This document shows, piece after piece, positions 1 to 8,590 of a stretch of 64,000 nt of DNA. The notes below the pieces were generated by a model that saw only the letters and a program-made list of their open reading frames with translations, searched no databases and was not told the origin of the DNA. A program made the translations under genes and the position numbers. The DNA comes from Methanospirillum stamsii. GTDB taxonomy: Archaea > Halobacteriota > Methanomicrobia > Methanomicrobiales > Methanospirillaceae. Every line of letters starts with the position of its first letter. Within the stretch, counting starts at the first letter, position 1. The DNA lies in NCBI RefSeq assembly GCF_046244385.1, contig NZ_CP176366.1:3720001-3784000 (forward strand), in the 5' to 3' direction.

Positions 1-185
1 AAGGTTTGATCTATGCAATTGATCACTTGGCCGAAAACGGAATTGTACCTGGATATGACACCCTGAGATTGTTCTTGTTCCAGAATCTGAACCCAATGAT
101 TGAACCACTTGAAATTGTGGATCCCGTTATTGTCGCTGAACCGGATCTCACGATCTACGATCACATCATGAGGTGTGAAGCATGA
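1..185 (+). CDS. istA: IS21 transposase IstA, C-terminal fragment (window edge)
   Basis: An open frame enters from the window start (codons in phase from base 3) and stops at 183-185. It overlaps the istB start by ATGA, the usual istA-istB arrangement in IS21 elements. Only about 60 C-terminal residues are visible (ending YDHIMRCEA), so no catalytic motif can be seen. Identification rests on its position before istB and on the same overlap in the complete copy at 4324-6539. Confidence 0.75.
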   Translation, partial: GLIYAIDHLAENGIVPGYDTLRLFLFQNLNPMIEPLEIVDPVIVAEPDLTIYDHIMRCEA

Positions 186-898
186 CTGAAGATCTTGAAT
201 CTCTGTGTAAACAACTCCATATTTCAGGTATGTATCAGTTTACACAGGAACATCAAAGTGAGAATCCTGGGATTGAGGAGTTTCTGATTGCTGCATGTAG
301 AGCTGAACTTGATGTGAGAATGATGAGCAGACAGATCAGAGCACTCAAACTGGCAGGATTTCCTACTCAAAAACGGTTTGACGATCTGGTTTTAGATGCT
401 CTTCCGCAAGATGGAAGAAATGCCATTCCTGAGTTACAGACTTTGGATTTCGTAACTGAAAAAAAGAATGTGGTGATGATTGGGAATTCTGGTACGGGAA
501 AGACTCATCTTGCAATTGCTACCGGAGTCTATGCATGCGAGAATAACCTTAAGGTGCTATTTAAAACTGCATCCGGTTTGATCAATGAATTCCTGGAAGC
601 AAAACGTTTAGGAAGAATCACTCTGGCTATGAAACAGTTCAAGAAAGTAGAGTTACTGATTCTGGATGAACTGGGATATGTTACCTTTGACATTGAAGGT
701 TCAGAACTTCTGTTTCAACTTCTTGCTGCCAGACATGAGATTGCAAGTACAATCATTACGACAAACCTGGCGTTTTCTGATTGGGTCAGAATATTCCATG
801 ATAAAACCCTTACAGCAGCATTATTGGATAGAATAACTCACAGAGCCATGATTCTGAATATGAATGGATCCAGTTTCAGAAGAAGAACTAATAATTGA
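182..898 (+). CDS. istB: IS21 helper ATPase IstB
   Basis: A 238-residue DnaC-like AAA+ ATPase that assists the IstA transposase in target selection. A Walker A motif (GNSGTGKTH) lies near residue 102, a Walker B (LLILDELGY) near residue 157, and the family C-terminal segment FHDKTLTAALLDRITHRA is present. It is clearly related to, but not identical with, the IstB at 5817-6539, so the two IS21 copies are different elements and not a recent duplication. The start overlaps the istA stop (ATGA). Confidence 0.93.
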   Translation: MTEDLESLCKQLHISGMYQFTQEHQSENPGIEEFLIAACRAELDVRMMSRQIRALKLAGFPTQKRFDDLVLDALPQDGRNAIPELQTLDFVTEKKNVVMIGNSGTGKTHLAIATGVYACENNLKVLFKTASGLINEFLEAKRLGRITLAMKQFKKVELLILDELGYVTFDIEGSELLFQLLAARHEIASTIITTNLAFSDWVRIFHDKTLTAALLDRITHRAMILNMNGSSFRRRTNN

Positions 899-939
899 AC
901 GTTCCAGGATAATTTTAAGAAAATCGAATTTTCCGCGAA

Positions 940-963
940 GGGGGAATGTTTACCCATTCCCCC
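940..963 (+). terminator. strong hairpin after istB
   Basis: GGGGGAATG (940-948) pairs perfectly with CATTCCCCC (955-963) around a 6-base loop. A second GC-rich inverted repeat follows at about 993-1020. Both lie between istB and the element's right end. They may end istB transcription or insulate the element; no T-tract follows directly, so the terminator role is inferred. Confidence 0.4.
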
Positions 964-1125
964 GAGCCTATCCTGCTCAGGGGGTGAGTGTAAGGGAGGG
1001 GGGCGAAGCCACCCTTCCTTATCTTGATGTTAGCGATAATTTTTTCTATTAGGAATATGACATTCAACTTAGGGCTGGTCAAAAAGCAATGGTCCTACCT
1101 GGTCAATTTTGAATGGTAAAAAACA

Positions 1126-2660
1126 ATCATGATCATCGCATGTGTTCATTTGAGGATTGGGTAGAAAAAAGACAACAAATACTGTCCGATTTTTTTTGTC
1201 ATCCAATCTCTCCTAAACACTTCACCGATGATCGTCTTGCCCGAATTTTAGACTACTTCTCCAATTCAGAGAGATGGAATGAGTTTGAGTGTCAATTGAA
1301 TGCTACAATTATTCGTGTCTATGGTGTCTTTTCAGATCTCGTCCGAATTGACATGACCACAGCCAATTCTGATGGAATTGTCACAGAATCAGGGTTACTA
1401 CAATTTGGTCACTCAAAAGATGATCCAACCACTCCACAAATAAAAATCGCCCTATCCGTCCTTGATCCCCTTGGACTGCCCCTCACTGTCAGCATTCTTC
1501 CAGGGAATACTGCTGATGACCCTCTCTATATCCCTGTGATGGACTCAGTTATTAAAAACACGAATAATCAGCGACTTCTCTTTGTAGGGGACTGCAAAAT
1601 GTGTGCACTTGGAACCAGACTTCATGCATTCCTGCACCAAATGGATTATTTATGCCCGTTGTCTGAAGTTGCTCACCCTACAAGTGAAATAATAGAGGCA
1701 GTTCACTCATTTGAGTCTTCAAATGGAATTATGACTCCAATTAAAAGAGAATATTATACCGGAGATGAAGCAATAATTGCTGAAGCTTTTGAAAAAAAGG
1801 TGATGCGTTCAGCACATAAAGATGGGATGCACCATTCCTGGGAAGAACGGATCATTTATGCAAAATCTTTTGCTCATGCAGAAAAACAGAAAGCAAAATT
1901 AGATTCAAATTTGGAAAAATCGTTGGATGAGATTTTTTCTATGAATGAACGAGGAAGAGGGAAACCAGTATACCGAAGTCGTTCTGAAGCTGAAGATAAA
2001 ATTCAATCCGTTCTTAAGAGTAACTCCATTTTAGGGGTGATTTCATATGAAATCCGGGAGGAATTAACGAAGAAAACGATCCGTGCCTATGGTAACAGAC
2101 CTAAAAGAACTGAGAAGAAAATATCCGTCAAAGTCTCTGCAAATGTAAATCAAGAAGCGTATGATGCTGCAATCGAGATTTTGGGATGGAGAGCATACAT
2201 CACAAACAGGTCAGAAGATCTTCTTTCAATTGAGGCGGTTGTTCTCGCATACCGTGATCAGTATGTTGTTGAGCATGCATTCCATCGGTTGAAGGGAAAA
2301 TGCCTATCGTTAACTCCTATTCACATTCAAAAAGATGAACGAATCGATGGATTGGTCAAATTATTGACTATCCCGTTAAGGATATTGGTAGTTATCGATA
2401 AAACTCTGCAAGATTCGATTGCACAGAGAGGAGAAAACCTGAGTGGTTTATTCCGGTATAATCCAAAAAAAGAACTCGTTAAACCAAAGGCGGAAAGAAT
2501 TATTGAATACTTTAAAGGGGTTTTTGTCTCCAAAGTTGCAATGGGAAATCAATATTTTACGAGCATTATAGGATTGGAGGAAAAACATATGGAAATTTTA
2601 GGTCTTTTGAATCTTTCAGTAGATATTTTTACTGCTTTTGGAGTAATTCAAGATACTTAG
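1126..2660 (+). pseudogene. IS1634-type transposase, 5' part separated by IS21 insertion
   Basis: The reading frame from 1113 contains about 510 residues that align end to end with residues 62-572 of the transposase at 37459-39177. The first five or so residues of that frame come from IS21 terminal DNA, so the apparent start is an artefact. A DDE-type transposase of the IS1634 group is the best assignment. A visible DD pair occurs in the segment FVGDCKMCALG and a C-terminal Y-REKG-like box appears as YVVEHAFHRLKGKC. The product would lack the N-terminal DNA-binding region and is presumably inactive. Confidence 0.85.
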
Positions 2661-2683
2661 GTCAAATATGTGCGAACGGGGAG
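1126..2683 (+). mobile_element. IS1634-type element A, interrupted by IS21
   Basis: From 1126 the sequence matches the complete IS1634-type element at 37384-39200, entering at codon 62 of its transposase and running to the right terminal repeat (GTCAAATATGTGCGAACGGGGAG, ending 2683). The upstream part of the gene and the left end are missing from the window because IS21 element A is inserted at 1125/1126. The remaining protein differs from the complete copy at very few residues. Confidence 0.85.
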
Positions 2684-2727
2684 AAAAAGACAGTAAAAAA
2701 ATAAATTCTATTTTTCGCAGTTTTCGG

Positions 2728-2973
2728 TTAAACCTGCATGCTAACTTCGCCTGCAGCAAGAGGTTTCATGCATAAACTTCCCTTTCGTGCTTCTTCTATG
2801 ATGGTGTCCATCTTTCGGGAAATATCCGGAGTGAAATAAGCTTCATGACATCGTTCACATACATAAGCTGGAATATCCCTAATGACTACAATTTCATTGT
2901 CAACTCGTGCCATGAATTCGGTATGACCTTCTCTCAGTGTACCTTTGCAAAAGGAACATCTTTCAGGTTTCAT
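2728..2973 (-). CDS. YgiT-type zinc-finger protein, probable antitoxin
   Basis: An 81-residue protein with two CxxC pairs (CSFC near residue 6 and CERC near residue 39), the layout of YgiT/MqsA N-terminal zinc-finger antitoxins. The gene overlaps the stop of the upstream DUF4258 gene by ATGA (2970-2973), so the two form a translationally coupled toxin-antitoxin pair. The usual HTH domain of MqsA is absent, as in other short archaeal members. The pair is intact although it sits between two damaged insertion sequences. Confidence 0.8.
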   Translation of the reverse strand: MKPERCSFCKGTLREGHTEFMARVDNEIVVIRDIPAYVCERCHEAYFTPDISRKMDTIIEEARKGSLCMKPLAAGEVSMQV

Positions 2974-3272
2974 TCTCTTCTCCTCTCATTATATGTTATC
3001 CAATGTGCATCATCAGGATAGTAACAGGTAATTATTCGAAGATGATCATCACACACACCAATTACAACATGTAACATTATATCTGTTGTCTCTATACCCA
3101 TTAGAACTGATGGGCATGGCTCATCATCAGAATATTCTTCAATTATCTCTCCGGTAATTATCGCCTGTTCTATAGCACCTGTTTTTATACCTCGTTCTGC
3201 CATCCTGAGCCTTGCATGAGCTGTAATAAGGTATTGATCTGAACGGATGTATGACCGAATTTTTTCAATCAT
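2970..3272 (-). CDS. DUF4258-family protein, probable toxin
   Basis: A 100-residue protein with an N-terminal ITAHARLRMAERGI segment followed by VLMGIETTDIMLHVVIG and IITCYYPD, typical of the DUF4258 family (RelE/BrnT-like fold). It is first in a two-gene operon with the YgiT-type zinc-finger gene, overlapping it by 4 nt. Toxin activity (probably mRNA cleavage) is inferred from this pairing and from the family; no experiment on this protein is implied. Confidence 0.75.
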   Translation of the reverse strand: MIEKIRSYIRSDQYLITAHARLRMAERGIKTGAIEQAIITGEIIEEYSDDEPCPSVLMGIETTDIMLHVVIGVCDDHLRIITCYYPDDAHWITYNERRRE

Positions 3273-3385
3273 CGATTATGAGCCTCTTAATGAGAGTTTC
3301 AATTTGTTGCACTGAGATAATATGATTGTCGTTTATTCATCAAATACCGTCAGAATAGATTGAAGAAAAGTCTGATTATCCATAC

Positions 3386-4156
3386 TTCTACAATGTCAAG
3401 TTTGAAACGTGAAGAAATTAATTATATCGTTTGATCTTTATATAAGTAATTACAATATATTGGCTGTGCTAACTTTGCATTCAAGAATGAGGTCGCACGA
3501 CTTAGAATCGCGATAGATCAGCAAATTTCAAATATAAACGCATTTTTAATCAGGCGTCCCTTAAGGACTGTTTTTCTACAAAAACGCACAATAGGCATTT
3601 AATTACGCTCGATTATGTGAAAGGGCTCCTGACAAGTCCTGGACGCTTCAATATCTCTCACTGGAATGGCTGACTATCAAGTCCGAAACTGGAAGGCATG
3701 GCATCATCATGTAGCATTAGTTCTCCTTGCGATGTTCTGGATATTGAGGGAGCAAAAGCACCTTCCTCCTGAATTTAAAGACATTACACCTCAAGACGTC
3801 GCCCGTTTTTTAAAAATTTGGATGCCTCTGAAAGAGAAGACGTCATCTACGGTTGCTGAGGTGACTGTCAAAAATAAAAATAACCGAAAAAATTCACGAA
3901 GATCTAAGATGAAACGAAAAGGGCGGCAAATTATCGAATAAAAGTTGAAACCGAGATGTGTGCGCCAACTTAAAAGATAGCTCTCGGCTTCGTGTTATTT
4001 TTTGTTTTTATGGTATTTATCGTTGTCTTAAACATCATTATTTGCATATGATTATTTCCACTAGTCGTTTTGTATGAACATCATATGTTTTTCAAAATAT
4101 TAATCAAAATTGGAGAGGATCAAGATAACTAACCATTTAAACATGACATTGTAGAG
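3386..4156 (+). mobile_element. internally deleted IS701-type element (non-autonomous derivative)
   Basis: Both ends match the full-length IS701-type elements at 13909-15601 and 35653-37345: TTCTACAATGTCAAG on the left (one mismatch in the tip) and CATGACATTGTAGAG on the right. It is 771 bp instead of 1693 bp. About 920 bp are missing, with the junction near 3648 joining codon ~10 of the ATG-initiated frame to codon ~322. The 4-bp flanks differ (ATAC versus TTAT), so no target duplication is visible. It is more diverged from the other two copies than they are from each other and is in the opposite orientation. Confidence 0.85.
3477..3941 (+). pseudogene. IS701-type transposase remnant (internal deletion, frameshifted)
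   Basis: The N-terminal part (frame ending VKGLLTSPGR) runs into the C-terminal part in the wrong frame at the deletion joint and stops a few codons later. The separate open frame 3666-3941 (91 codons, beginning MADYQVRNWKAW) is the C-terminal tail of the transposase with several substitutions. The DDE core is missing, so the element could move only with a transposase supplied by the other two copies. Confidence 0.85.
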
Positions 4157-4323
4157 TTATAACTAGAGGAAATTCCAATCTATGAAGCAATTTGACTCAG
4201 GCATTGACGGTTCTTGAAACACTTCTGTTTGCGCCGATTCAAAAGTGACCCACCTATATAAGTAAACGCCAATTCAATTTTGACCCACCCCTAAGGTAAT
4301 CGTCGAAACTCTGCCATCAGCAG

Positions 4324-5820
4324 GTGGTTGGGGTGATTTCTGTGACTGACATCCACGAGATTCAGCATCTTTATGAAAAACTTGGATCAATTAGAGAAGT
4401 GGCACGCGAACTTGGACTCTCACGAAACACAGTAAGGAGGTATTTAAGGGAAATTACCGATGTTCAGGAAGGGATTTTAGAAGAATTAAAGCCAGGGACT
4501 CGGATCATAATCCAACCTAAAAGGGTTGTTAATGAAGAACTTGTTCAGATTGTTCACAATTACCTTCAAGATAATCAGATCAAACCGCGTAAACAACGTT
4601 TATCTGCGGCGGAGATTCATCGACTTGTTCAAGGCCGAGGATTTCAGGTAGGTTATACTTCAATCAAAACTCTTGTCCAGGATTGGAAAGAAAGTCATCG
4701 TCATCGAGAAGTCTTTGTCCTGCAGGATCCACCAGAAGGATATCGTGCTGAATTTGATTGGGGTTTTGTTGACCTGACACTTGGTAACATTGTCCAAAAA
4801 GTATCTCTTGCGATTTTTACTGTTAATTATAGTCAGTACCGCTTTGGTCGGCTTTTCCTGAATCAAACAACTTTTGATGTTATTCAGGCTCATATTGACT
4901 TTTTCACCGATATTCAAGCAGTTCCCCAAGTGATCGTGTATGACAACGCCACCACGATCTACGATATCCGTAGAAAACAGTATAATCAAAGATTTCTTCT
5001 TTGTGCAACTCATTACCAATTTAAACCTCAAGTGTGCAATCCTGCCTCACCTCACGAAAAGGGTAGCACAGAGAAGTCTGTATCAGTCGTTAGGAAAGCT
5101 GCTTTCAGTGAGAAAAATCGTTTCACTTCTCTTTCAGAAGCAAATGATCATCTTCGAAACTGTTTGAAAGGTATCAATAACCAACGGGTACATAGACGAA
5201 CCGAGGTTCCGGTTCAACTTCTCAAAGAAGAACGATCTGAAATGTTCCCTCTTCCTTCTCTTGAATTTTCGAATTATGAACTTCGTAACTGTTCTATAAA
5301 CCGGTATAATCTGATCGAAATTTACAAGAACTTCTATTCAGTTCCAGATTCATTTTGTTCAAAGACAATCCTTGCAAAGATTTTCGCCGACCGGATTGAG
5401 ATGATGGATCATGAGGATGTTATTGCAGTACATGTACGAAAAATCGGTCGAGGAGAGTATTCGTTACAAACAGGTCATTATCTCATGACCTTAGGACGTA
5501 AACCTGGGGCAATACGACATTCAAAGATTCTTCGTTCGCTTGATCAAGAGATATTACAACTCTTTGAGATGCATTACATAGATAAACCCAAGGAATTCCT
5601 ACCAATTCTTGAATTAATTCGTGATTCATCTCCAGAAGCCGTGGTTTACGCACTTGAAATCTGCAAAGATCGGGATCTGTTTGTAACACCTGATCTGTTG
5701 AAATTACTGATATTTGAACCTAAATCCCGTATGATGGAGACAGATGGATGGAAAATCTGTGAGTTTGAGGTTCCAGAACCAGATCTCCTTGTTTTTGACA
5801 AAAAAATTGGAAGAGAATGA
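4324..5820 (+). CDS. istA: IS21 transposase IstA
   Basis: A transposase of about 498 residues. An N-terminal HTH (IREVARELGLSRNTVRRYL) lies at residues 18-40. An rve-type DDE core follows: the first Asp in AEFDWGFVDL near residue 144, the second in VIVYDNATT near residue 206, and the Glu in NPASPHEKGSTEK near residue 246. GTG codons at 4324, 4333 and 4342 could all start it; the first is taken here. The stop overlaps the istB start (ATGA). All catalytic residues look intact, so the element may still be mobile. Confidence 0.93.
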   Translation: MVGVISVTDIHEIQHLYEKLGSIREVARELGLSRNTVRRYLREITDVQEGILEELKPGTRIIIQPKRVVNEELVQIVHNYLQDNQIKPRKQRLSAAEIHRLVQGRGFQVGYTSIKTLVQDWKESHRHREVFVLQDPPEGYRAEFDWGFVDLTLGNIVQKVSLAIFTVNYSQYRFGRLFLNQTTFDVIQAHIDFFTDIQAVPQVIVYDNATTIYDIRRKQYNQRFLLCATHYQFKPQVCNPASPHEKGSTEKSVSVVRKAAFSEKNRFTSLSEANDHLRNCLKGINNQRVHRRTEVPVQLLKEERSEMFPLPSLEFSNYELRNCSINRYNLIEIYKNFYSVPDSFCSKTILAKIFADRIEMMDHEDVIAVHVRKIGRGEYSLQTGHYLMTLGRKPGAIRHSKILRSLDQEILQLFEMHYIDKPKEFLPILELIRDSSPEAVVYALEICKDRDLFVTPDLLKLLIFEPKSRMMETDGWKICEFEVPEPDLLVFDKKIGRE

Positions 5821-6539
5821 TTATGACGGATATTTCATTACAGGATTATTGCAAAACTCTGCATATCTCAACGGTTTATTCTGTTTATGAGGAAAAATAT
5901 GCAGAAAATCTGGAAGTAACTAATTTTTTGAAGGAAGCTCTTTCTTCAGAGTTCCATTCCAGAAAGATCAATCGACAGATGAAAGCCCTAAAACAAGCTG
6001 GGTTTCCAACAGTTAAACGATTTGAAGATTTGAACCTTGATGCACTACCTGATGATGGGCGTCGATCGATACCGGATCTTCAATCACTTGAGTTCTTGAA
6101 GGAACGAAAAAACCTGATTTTAATCGGAAATTCTGGTACAGGAAAGACCCATTGTGCGATTGCAACCGGAGTCCATGCCTGTTTAAACGAGTATAAGGTA
6201 GTGTTCAGAACGGCAGCAATGCTGATAAATGAGCTCTATGAAGCAAAAAAACAGAGTCGATTGTCAGTCGTGATTAAAAAGATGAAGGTGGCGGATCTGT
6301 TGATTATTGACGAATTAGGCTACATTTCGTTTGATCTCGAAGGAGCTGAATTGTTGTTTCAGTTACTGGCAGCCAGGTATGAAACTCAAAGTACATTGGT
6401 TACATCCAATCTCATGTTTTCAGAATGGGTAAGGATATTCCATGACAAGACACTGACTGCCGCTTTACTTGATAGGATAACTCATCGAGCTCTCATACTG
6501 AATATGAGTGGAACGAGTTTCAGAAGGAGAGAAGACTAA
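5817..6539 (+). CDS. istB: IS21 helper ATPase IstB
   Basis: A 240-residue DnaC/IstB AAA+ ATPase with Walker A GNSGTGKTH near residue 104 and Walker B LLIIDELGY near residue 159. The ATG at 5817 overlaps the istA stop; a second ATG two codons later (5823) is equally possible. The C-terminal DKTLTAALLDRITHRA block is conserved with the IstB at 182-898. Confidence 0.93.
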   Translation: MIMTDISLQDYCKTLHISTVYSVYEEKYAENLEVTNFLKEALSSEFHSRKINRQMKALKQAGFPTVKRFEDLNLDALPDDGRRSIPDLQSLEFLKERKNLILIGNSGTGKTHCAIATGVHACLNEYKVVFRTAAMLINELYEAKKQSRLSVVIKKMKVADLLIIDELGYISFDLEGAELLFQLLAARYETQSTLVTSNLMFSEWVRIFHDKTLTAALLDRITHRALILNMSGTSFRRRED

Positions 6540-7087
6540 AAACTACGACGATTACCTTAGGGGGTGGATCATTTTTGGATCGGCGGTATGGGTCAAAATT
6601 GGACCGGCGAAAACACACTTCATACAATAAAACCGCAATTAACCAATCAGTATCATATCAAACGGTTTGGCCTATTTGGATCAGTTATCCGGGGAGATCA
6701 ATCACCGGATAGCGATATTGATATCCTGGTCGAATTTGAAACTCCACCAAGCATATTTGGATTTTTGGAACTGGAAGAAAAATTGGAAGAAGCATTACAA
6801 TCACCTGTAGACCTCGTTGATATTGAAGGTATTAAACCACTTCTCCGTTCAAAAATCCTCTCCGAAGTACAATATGTCTGAAAAATGTGGTCTTCGTATT
6901 TTTATCAGATATACTCAATGGTACGGATAACATAATCCGGTATAACCAGGAAAATGACCGGTAGTACCGAACTCCATCACAGGTTAGGATATTCGCCTCC
7001 TCTGGTTTGTAAAAAAAATTTATTCCGTAAGGCTCATGTTATTACCCGTTAAAATGGAATACTACGTACTGCATGGGATTTGATCTT

Positions 7088-7312
7088 ATGAACCAATTGA
7101 GATATACCGTATTGATAGAGAAAAACGAAGACGATGGATATACTGTGACAGTTACTTCACTTCCCGGATGTATCAGTGAAGGTGATACATGGGATGATGC
7201 AATAGCAAATATCACAGAGGCCATTGAAGGATATTTGGACGTTCTGGACGAATTACATAAACCAATCCCCGTTGAAATTACCGTTCAAACTCATAAAGAG
7301 ATTACGGCATAA
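7088..7312 (+). CDS. hicB: HicB-family antitoxin
   Basis: The HicB fold is recognisable from LRYTVLIEKNEDDGYTVTV followed by SLPGCISEGDTWDDAIANI and a C-terminal IPVEITV strand. The ATG at 7088 gives the family-typical start MNQLRYTVLIEK; the ATG at 7073 would add five residues. The gene ends in a TAATG overlap with hicA, so the order is hicB-hicA. It is intact, whereas the partner toxin gene is frameshifted, so it survives as an orphan antitoxin. Confidence 0.88.
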   Translation: MNQLRYTVLIEKNEDDGYTVTVTSLPGCISEGDTWDDAIANITEAIEGYLDVLDELHKPIPVEITVQTHKEITA

Positions 7313-7531
7313 TGAAATTGCCCCGAATTTCAGGAGAAAAAGTCCTCAAAATCTTAAAGGGAATGGGGTATAGAGATCAGGATACGAGGGAGTCACCATT
7401 ACCTTATATCCAGCACAGGATCTCTCATTACAGTCCCGGTTCATTCAGGGAAAAAGCTTGCACCAAAAACATTACAATCAATACTACAGGCAGCAGGTAT
7501 AACTCTGGAAGAGTTCGAAAAAAGACTTTAA
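7312..7531 (+). pseudogene. hicA: HicA toxin, frameshifted
   Basis: The frame starts as a normal HicA (MKLPRISGEKVLKILKGMGY), then a one-base change at about 7371-7374 throws it out of phase. The downstream frame continues as HicA: IRIRGSHHYLISSTGSLITV carries the catalytic His region (GSHH), followed by PVHSGKKLAPKTLQSIL and a natural stop at 7529-7531. Read without correction the frame ends at 7557 with an unrelated tail. The missing toxin activity would free hicB from selection. Confidence 0.88.
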
Positions 7532-7724
7532 AATTTCTTGTAAAAAGTTCAGCATAATCGGTTCATATTACCCTATCCAAGCCTTCCATTTTTATATCTT
7601 TAATCATACAGGGCATCAATTGACCTGGCAAACTGCGATTTATTCGCGGGATGAGAGAGTCAACTTATGACTACCATCCGGGCTTCAGGGAAGGAGCGAG
7701 GTGATGATATGCCGGAGGAGAAGA

Positions 7725-7868
7725 ATGATCGTCGAACTAAAAGTATCTGGTATTTCGTTCGGAGTTTCACTGGCAAACACGACCGTTGTTGCCCTTATGT
7801 ATGTCCGGTGTATCAACCAGGCTCGGGGAATGTTTCACATGCTCCGGGTAGATAAAAACAGCTGTTGA
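7725..7868 (+). CDS. possible small hydrophobic protein
   Basis: A 47-codon frame (MIVELKVSGISFGVSLANTT...) sits 4 nt after a strong Shine-Dalgarno-like GGAGGAG (7714-7720). The middle is moderately hydrophobic. A longer frame in another phase (7667-7855) overlaps it and looks like a shadow. No family is recognised. The ribosome site is the main argument that it is translated. The rest of 7560-7938 shows nothing recognisable. Confidence 0.3.
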   Translation: MIVELKVSGISFGVSLANTTVVALMYVRCINQARGMFHMLRVDKNSC

Positions 7869-7938
7869 TAGGCACTAATACTCCAGAAATTGAATAAAAA
7901 AAAACGATTGGAACTACATTAATGGGGAATCGTTTCCT

Positions 7939-8120
7939 TTAATCGGTGCTTGGTACCTGTGGCTGTTTTTCTATAAAATCTTCAAGATCTCTTTCAGTTA
8001 TTTTCCATACATTGGTTACCCTAAATTCGATGGGTTTACCTTCCTGGAGTAAAACCGGATCGTTTTTGGAGTAACCTGAAGTATTTCGGCTACCTGCTCA
8101 GTAGTATAGGTTTTTTCCAT
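7939..8120 (-). pseudogene. excisionase-type HTH protein, frameshifted
   Basis: Reading left from ATG at 8120, MEKTYTTEQVAEILQVTPKTIR is a classic MerR/excisionase HTH start. One base is missing after the FLLQEGK-type position; the next frame continues LLQEGKPIEFRVTNVWKI and TERDLEDFIEKQPQ to a stop at 7939. The total of 182 nt (not a multiple of three) confirms the shift. Such 60-residue HTH proteins often act as antitoxins or excisionases; the specific partner is gone. Confidence 0.7.
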
Positions 8121-8379
8121 TACATCCCCATATGTATCTCCAGGCTGCATCAATTGATCCAACCGGTTCTAAATATCTGATGGGACCGGAACAGACTCAA
8201 TCATAATTACTTATACGACTCCGGAACTCGTCAACTTTTCATCTTCACCTGGAAAAAAGAGGAGCCAATGCATCAGTTTTACAACTCCTCTATATACAAA
8301 CGGTACCATACGAATATCTTTTTGAGAATACCGCCATATGACTTATTATTGAATCTGATGGGAAAATCCTGAATTTGAA

Positions 8380-8590
8380 TTAAAACCCCTATGAGGCGGA
8401 GTCTCAAGCCTGACCAATGAAAAACTGATAAAGTTCAGGCCCCTATTCTTTTCTGGTGGTGCAGGTTGGTTTTTTTTGGGTTCACAAACCCGTTTTAAAA
8501 CTAACCCTGAATTGCCCATGTAAGCTGGACTGCGACTTAGATCGCGTATGCAAAATGATTCTGCTAATGTAATTTCCAACCACCTTTTTT
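8380..8590 (+). ncRNA. candidate IS110 bridge-RNA region
   Basis: The ~210 bases before the IS110 transposase carry no credible gene but do carry inverted repeats, including a GGGTT-CACA-AACCC hairpin flanked by paired T-rich and A-rich arms. IS110-group elements encode their guide (bridge) RNA in the left non-coding end upstream of the transposase, and this stretch is in that position. The exact ends, loops and guide sequences are not resolvable by eye. Confidence 0.35.

Larger units (their letters stand above)
1..1125 (+). mobile_element. IS21-family element A, right part only
   Basis: This is the right-hand part of an IS21-type element: the end of istA, all of istB, about 180 bases of hairpin-rich non-coding DNA, and a right end carrying the repeated terminal motif GGTCAA...TGG twice and finishing TAAAAAACA at 1125. 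The reverse complement of that end starts TGTTTTTTACC, close to the right end of the second IS21 in this window (TGTTTTCGCCGG). Immediately after 1125 the sequence continues inside an IS1634-type transposase gene, so this IS21 is nested in that element. The left end lies outside the window, so the target duplication cannot be checked. Confidence 0.8.
4226..6615 (+). mobile_element. complete IS21-family element B
   Basis: The left end starts TGTTTGCGCCGATTC (4226) and the right end finishes GGCGAAAACA (6615), giving 2390 bp. Each end carries two copies of a ~22-bp repeat (left GCCGATTCAAAAGTGACCC and GCCAATTCAATTTTGACCC; right the reverse-complement versions). The inner ends share CCTAAGGTAATCGTCG. 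The flanks show a 6-bp direct repeat CACTTC at 4220-4225 and 6616-6621, a clean target duplication. It carries istA and istB and interrupts a MNT-type nucleotidyltransferase gene. Confidence 0.93.
4192..6881 (+). pseudogene. MNT-type nucleotidyltransferase split by IS21 element B
   Basis: Removing 4226-6615 and one CACTTC copy joins TTG-initiated codons (TTG at 4192 or 4204, reading LTVLETL) in frame to the downstream part HTIKPQLTNQYHIKRFGLFGSV. The downstream part has the nucleotidyltransferase signature GLFGSVIRGDQSPDSDIDIL (GS...DxD) and the C-terminal VDLVDIEGIKPLL segment of minimal nucleotidyltransferase antitoxins. These usually pair with a HEPN toxin, but no HEPN gene is present here. 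The 3' part remains open from 6564, starting in IS DNA. It has lost its own start and is probably not functional. Confidence 0.88.

Noticed and set aside
1113..1135. ATG at 1113 as a true start of the IS1634-type transposase
   Set aside because: The first codons lie in IS21 terminal DNA; homology to the intact transposase begins only after 1125.
6564..6660. Start at 6564 for the nucleotidyltransferase
   Set aside because: The codons up to 6615 are IS21 right-end sequence; the natural start lies on the other side of the element.
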